This document shows positions 62,460 through 64,000 of a stretch of 64,000 nucleotides of DNA, in pieces (positions within the stretch are counted from its first letter, which is position 1; every line of letters begins with the position of its first letter). Origin of the DNA: Hoeflea ulvae. GTDB taxonomy: Bacteria; Pseudomonadota; Alphaproteobacteria; Rhizobiales; Rhizobiaceae. The stretch covers positions 4,781,501 to 4,845,500 of the forward strand of contig NZ_JAOVZQ010000001.1 in the NCBI RefSeq assembly GCF_026619435.1, written 5' to 3'. The position numbers and the translations under genes are program-made. Under the pieces are notes generated by a model. That model saw only the letters and a program-made list of their open reading frames with translations, was not told the origin of the DNA and did not search any database.

Positions 62460-63989
62460 TTCGCGGCCGCCAGATAAGGATCAAGCGACAGCCGTTCGAA
62501 GGCTTCGGCGGGGGCATCGAGATTGTGCATCATCTCCGCCATCAGCCGGCACATCCGCTCTTCGACCTCGGCATTCTGGATCGGGTTTTCCTGTCCGGGA
62601 TCGGTCGACAGATCATAAAGCCTGGTTTCGTTCTCGATGAAGGCGCCGGGGCCATAGGTGTCATACATCGCCGAACGGTGATCGACCGGCACCTTGAGAA
62701 GCGGCGCGCCCTTGGTGAAAGGCATTGCTGGTTCGAGCTCGGCCTTTGCCAGTTCGGCGGGATGGAAGAAATCGAAGATGTGGGTCGGCATCAGCGTGTA
62801 CTGGTAGATTTCCTGGCTCTTCAGATCCGGCGGGTAGCGGTGATAGGTATGGTGACCGTCGGTGATGTTCACCGCGCCGCCGAAGTATCCGTAGAGCACG
62901 GCACTGTGGCTGGAAGCCTCGCCGTCAATCAGCGGCAGCAGCGATTGCGACTGCATCTCGGCAGGGCGTGATGCGCCATGCAGATCGAGGAAGGTGGCGG
63001 CAAGATCAGCGGTCTGGGTGAGCGCCGTACAGCGGCTGCCTGCGGCGTCCGCACGCCGAGGATCATGCACGAACAGCGGAATATGGGCGATCTCCTCATA
63101 GATGTTCATCCGGTTCTTCGCCCAGAAATCATGTTCGCCGAGCAGGAAACCGTGATCGGTGGTCACCACCAGCGCCGTGTCCTTCCACAGATCGTGACGG
63201 TCAAAGGCATCGAGCAGCTTGCCAAGCAGCGCATCGCAAAGCGCGACGGTGGCATAGTAATTGGCGCGCAGCTCCTCGCATTCCTCCGGCAATTCGTCGA
63301 CCCGGCCATAGCGCGGCCAGTCGCGGATCGGACCGTCCCAGCCGGTGTCGAAAGCTTCCTTGAAGCTCGCCGGCGCGTGGAACGGCTCGTGCGGATCGAA
63401 GGTCTCAATCTGCAGCAGCCAGTCCTCGGCGGTGGCATTCTCGTCAAGAAACGCCAGGCCCGCGTCAAACACCTGAACCGAGGGAAAGTCCTTGTCTTCC
63501 TTGATGAACTCCCGGTTGATGACGTTTTGGGACTTGTAGTCCCTGCGCTTGGTCGAGAACTGCGCCTCGTGGTACTTTTCCTTCAGCCGTTCCCAGTGCG
63601 GCTGCACCATGGCCTTCCACGGATCTCCCTCCTGGCCACGGATGAAATCATAGCTGTCATAGCGGTTGTGATAGGTGGCGCCGCCGTCCTCCCAGTAATG
63701 GAAGTGGTCGGTGACCAGATGCGAATAGGTGCCGCCGCGCGCCAGGATTTCCGGAAACGCATTGTCGAAAGGTTCCATCGGCCCCCAGCTGCGGTGCAGG
63801 AAATTGAGCCGTCCCGTCAGCATGTCCCGACGCGCCGGCATGCAGGGCATGGAACCGACATAGTGCCGGTCGAACGTAACCGAGCGGCGGGCCAGCCGGT
63901 CGAAATTGGGCGTCGGGACCCGCGTCCCGCCATAGGGCGACAGCAGGTGGCGGTTGAGCGAGATCGAACAGGACGAATACGGTTTTCAT
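62456..63989 (-). pseudogene. Sulfatase with an N-terminal frameshift
   Basis: A 464-codon frame from 63850 covers most of a type I sulfatase: the formylglycine motif CMPAR (Cys49 after repair), THDHGFLLGEHDFWAKNR-like metal/substrate segment and a full C-terminal half. The true start ATG 63989 (MKTVFVLFD) lies in a different frame; the sequence GATC-TCG at 63965-63959 has one extra base compared with the family reading FDSLNR. In the main frame a stop (TGA at 63988-63986) precedes the coding part, so no alternative upstream start exists. It overlaps the DUF4432 start (ATGA). Function would be desulfation of a sulfated glycan or ester. Frameshift or assembly error cannot be separated. Confidence 0.75.
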
Positions 63990-64000
63990 GGCAGCCCCGG

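Noticed and set aside
1..64000. CRISPR arrays, tRNA/rRNA genes, insertion sequences, integrases
   Set aside because: Looked for regularly spaced direct repeats, tRNA-like stem patterns and transposase motifs; none was seen.

Overview
The window is GC-rich, densely packed DNA that reads as the chromosome or a large replicon of an alphaproteobacterium, most likely in Hyphomicrobiales (Rhizobiales). This placement rests on the mix of families: a TRAP dicarboxylate-type transporter, two Liv-type ABC systems, a mesaconyl-CoA hydratase-like protein with malyl-CoA-lyase-like proteins, and an HfaB/CsgG-like lipoprotein. No RNA gene, CRISPR array, insertion sequence or integrase was seen.

Layout. (1) 1-8.2 kb is a carboxylate module. 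A TRAP transporter, a class V (serine/alanine-glyoxylate type) aminotransferase and a crotonase are transcribed leftward. A large FAD/Fe-S 2-hydroxyacid dehydrogenase and a GntR/FCD repressor are transcribed rightward. A strong promoter and an 11-bp palindrome lie between the two arms. (2) 8.3-51.2 kb is one very large acyl-CoA catabolic region. It holds two complete Liv-type ABC importers, seven SDRs, three further crotonases, two AMP-forming acyl-CoA ligases, an ADP-forming acyl-CoA synthetase, four acyl-CoA dehydrogenases and an ETF alpha/beta pair. It also holds a class III CoA-transferase, an MmgE/PrpD protein, a mesaconyl-CoA-hydratase-like protein with two CitE/Mcl-like lyases, and a block of two MaoC subunits, a cysteine-less thiolase-fold protein and a DUF35 protein that resembles steroid side-chain retro-aldolases. 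One TetR regulator sits in the middle. (3) 51.4-53.2 kb encodes an FtsH protease. (4) 53.7-60.1 kb encodes a TorS-like hybrid kinase, a periplasmic molybdopterin-fold protein, a LuxR-type response regulator and a CsgG-centred curli/holdfast-like export locus. (5) 60.4-64 kb is a sugar-ABC ATPase, a DUF4432 aldose-epimerase-like protein and a sulfatase. Two of these three genes show single-base frame problems.

The strongest new signal is a repeated 14-bp inverted repeat, C(T/G)AAC-N4-GTT(A/C/T)G, found at eleven intergenic positions between 13.0 and 51.3 kb. It precedes essentially every transcription unit of region 2 and sits twice in front of the tetR gene. At several sites it overlaps or abuts a readable sigma-70 -10 element. 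I infer a single TetR-controlled regulon of about 38 kb, with 10-11 operators controlling two importers and a full activation, beta-oxidation and aldol-cleavage pathway. The substrate cannot be read from sequence. The two acyl-CoA ligases, the retro-aldolase block and the Mch/Mcl-like block suggest a branched or alicyclic carboxylic acid broken down to acetyl-CoA, propionyl-CoA and a 2-oxo acid such as glyoxylate or pyruvate. If glyoxylate is made, the aminotransferase of region 1 could use it.
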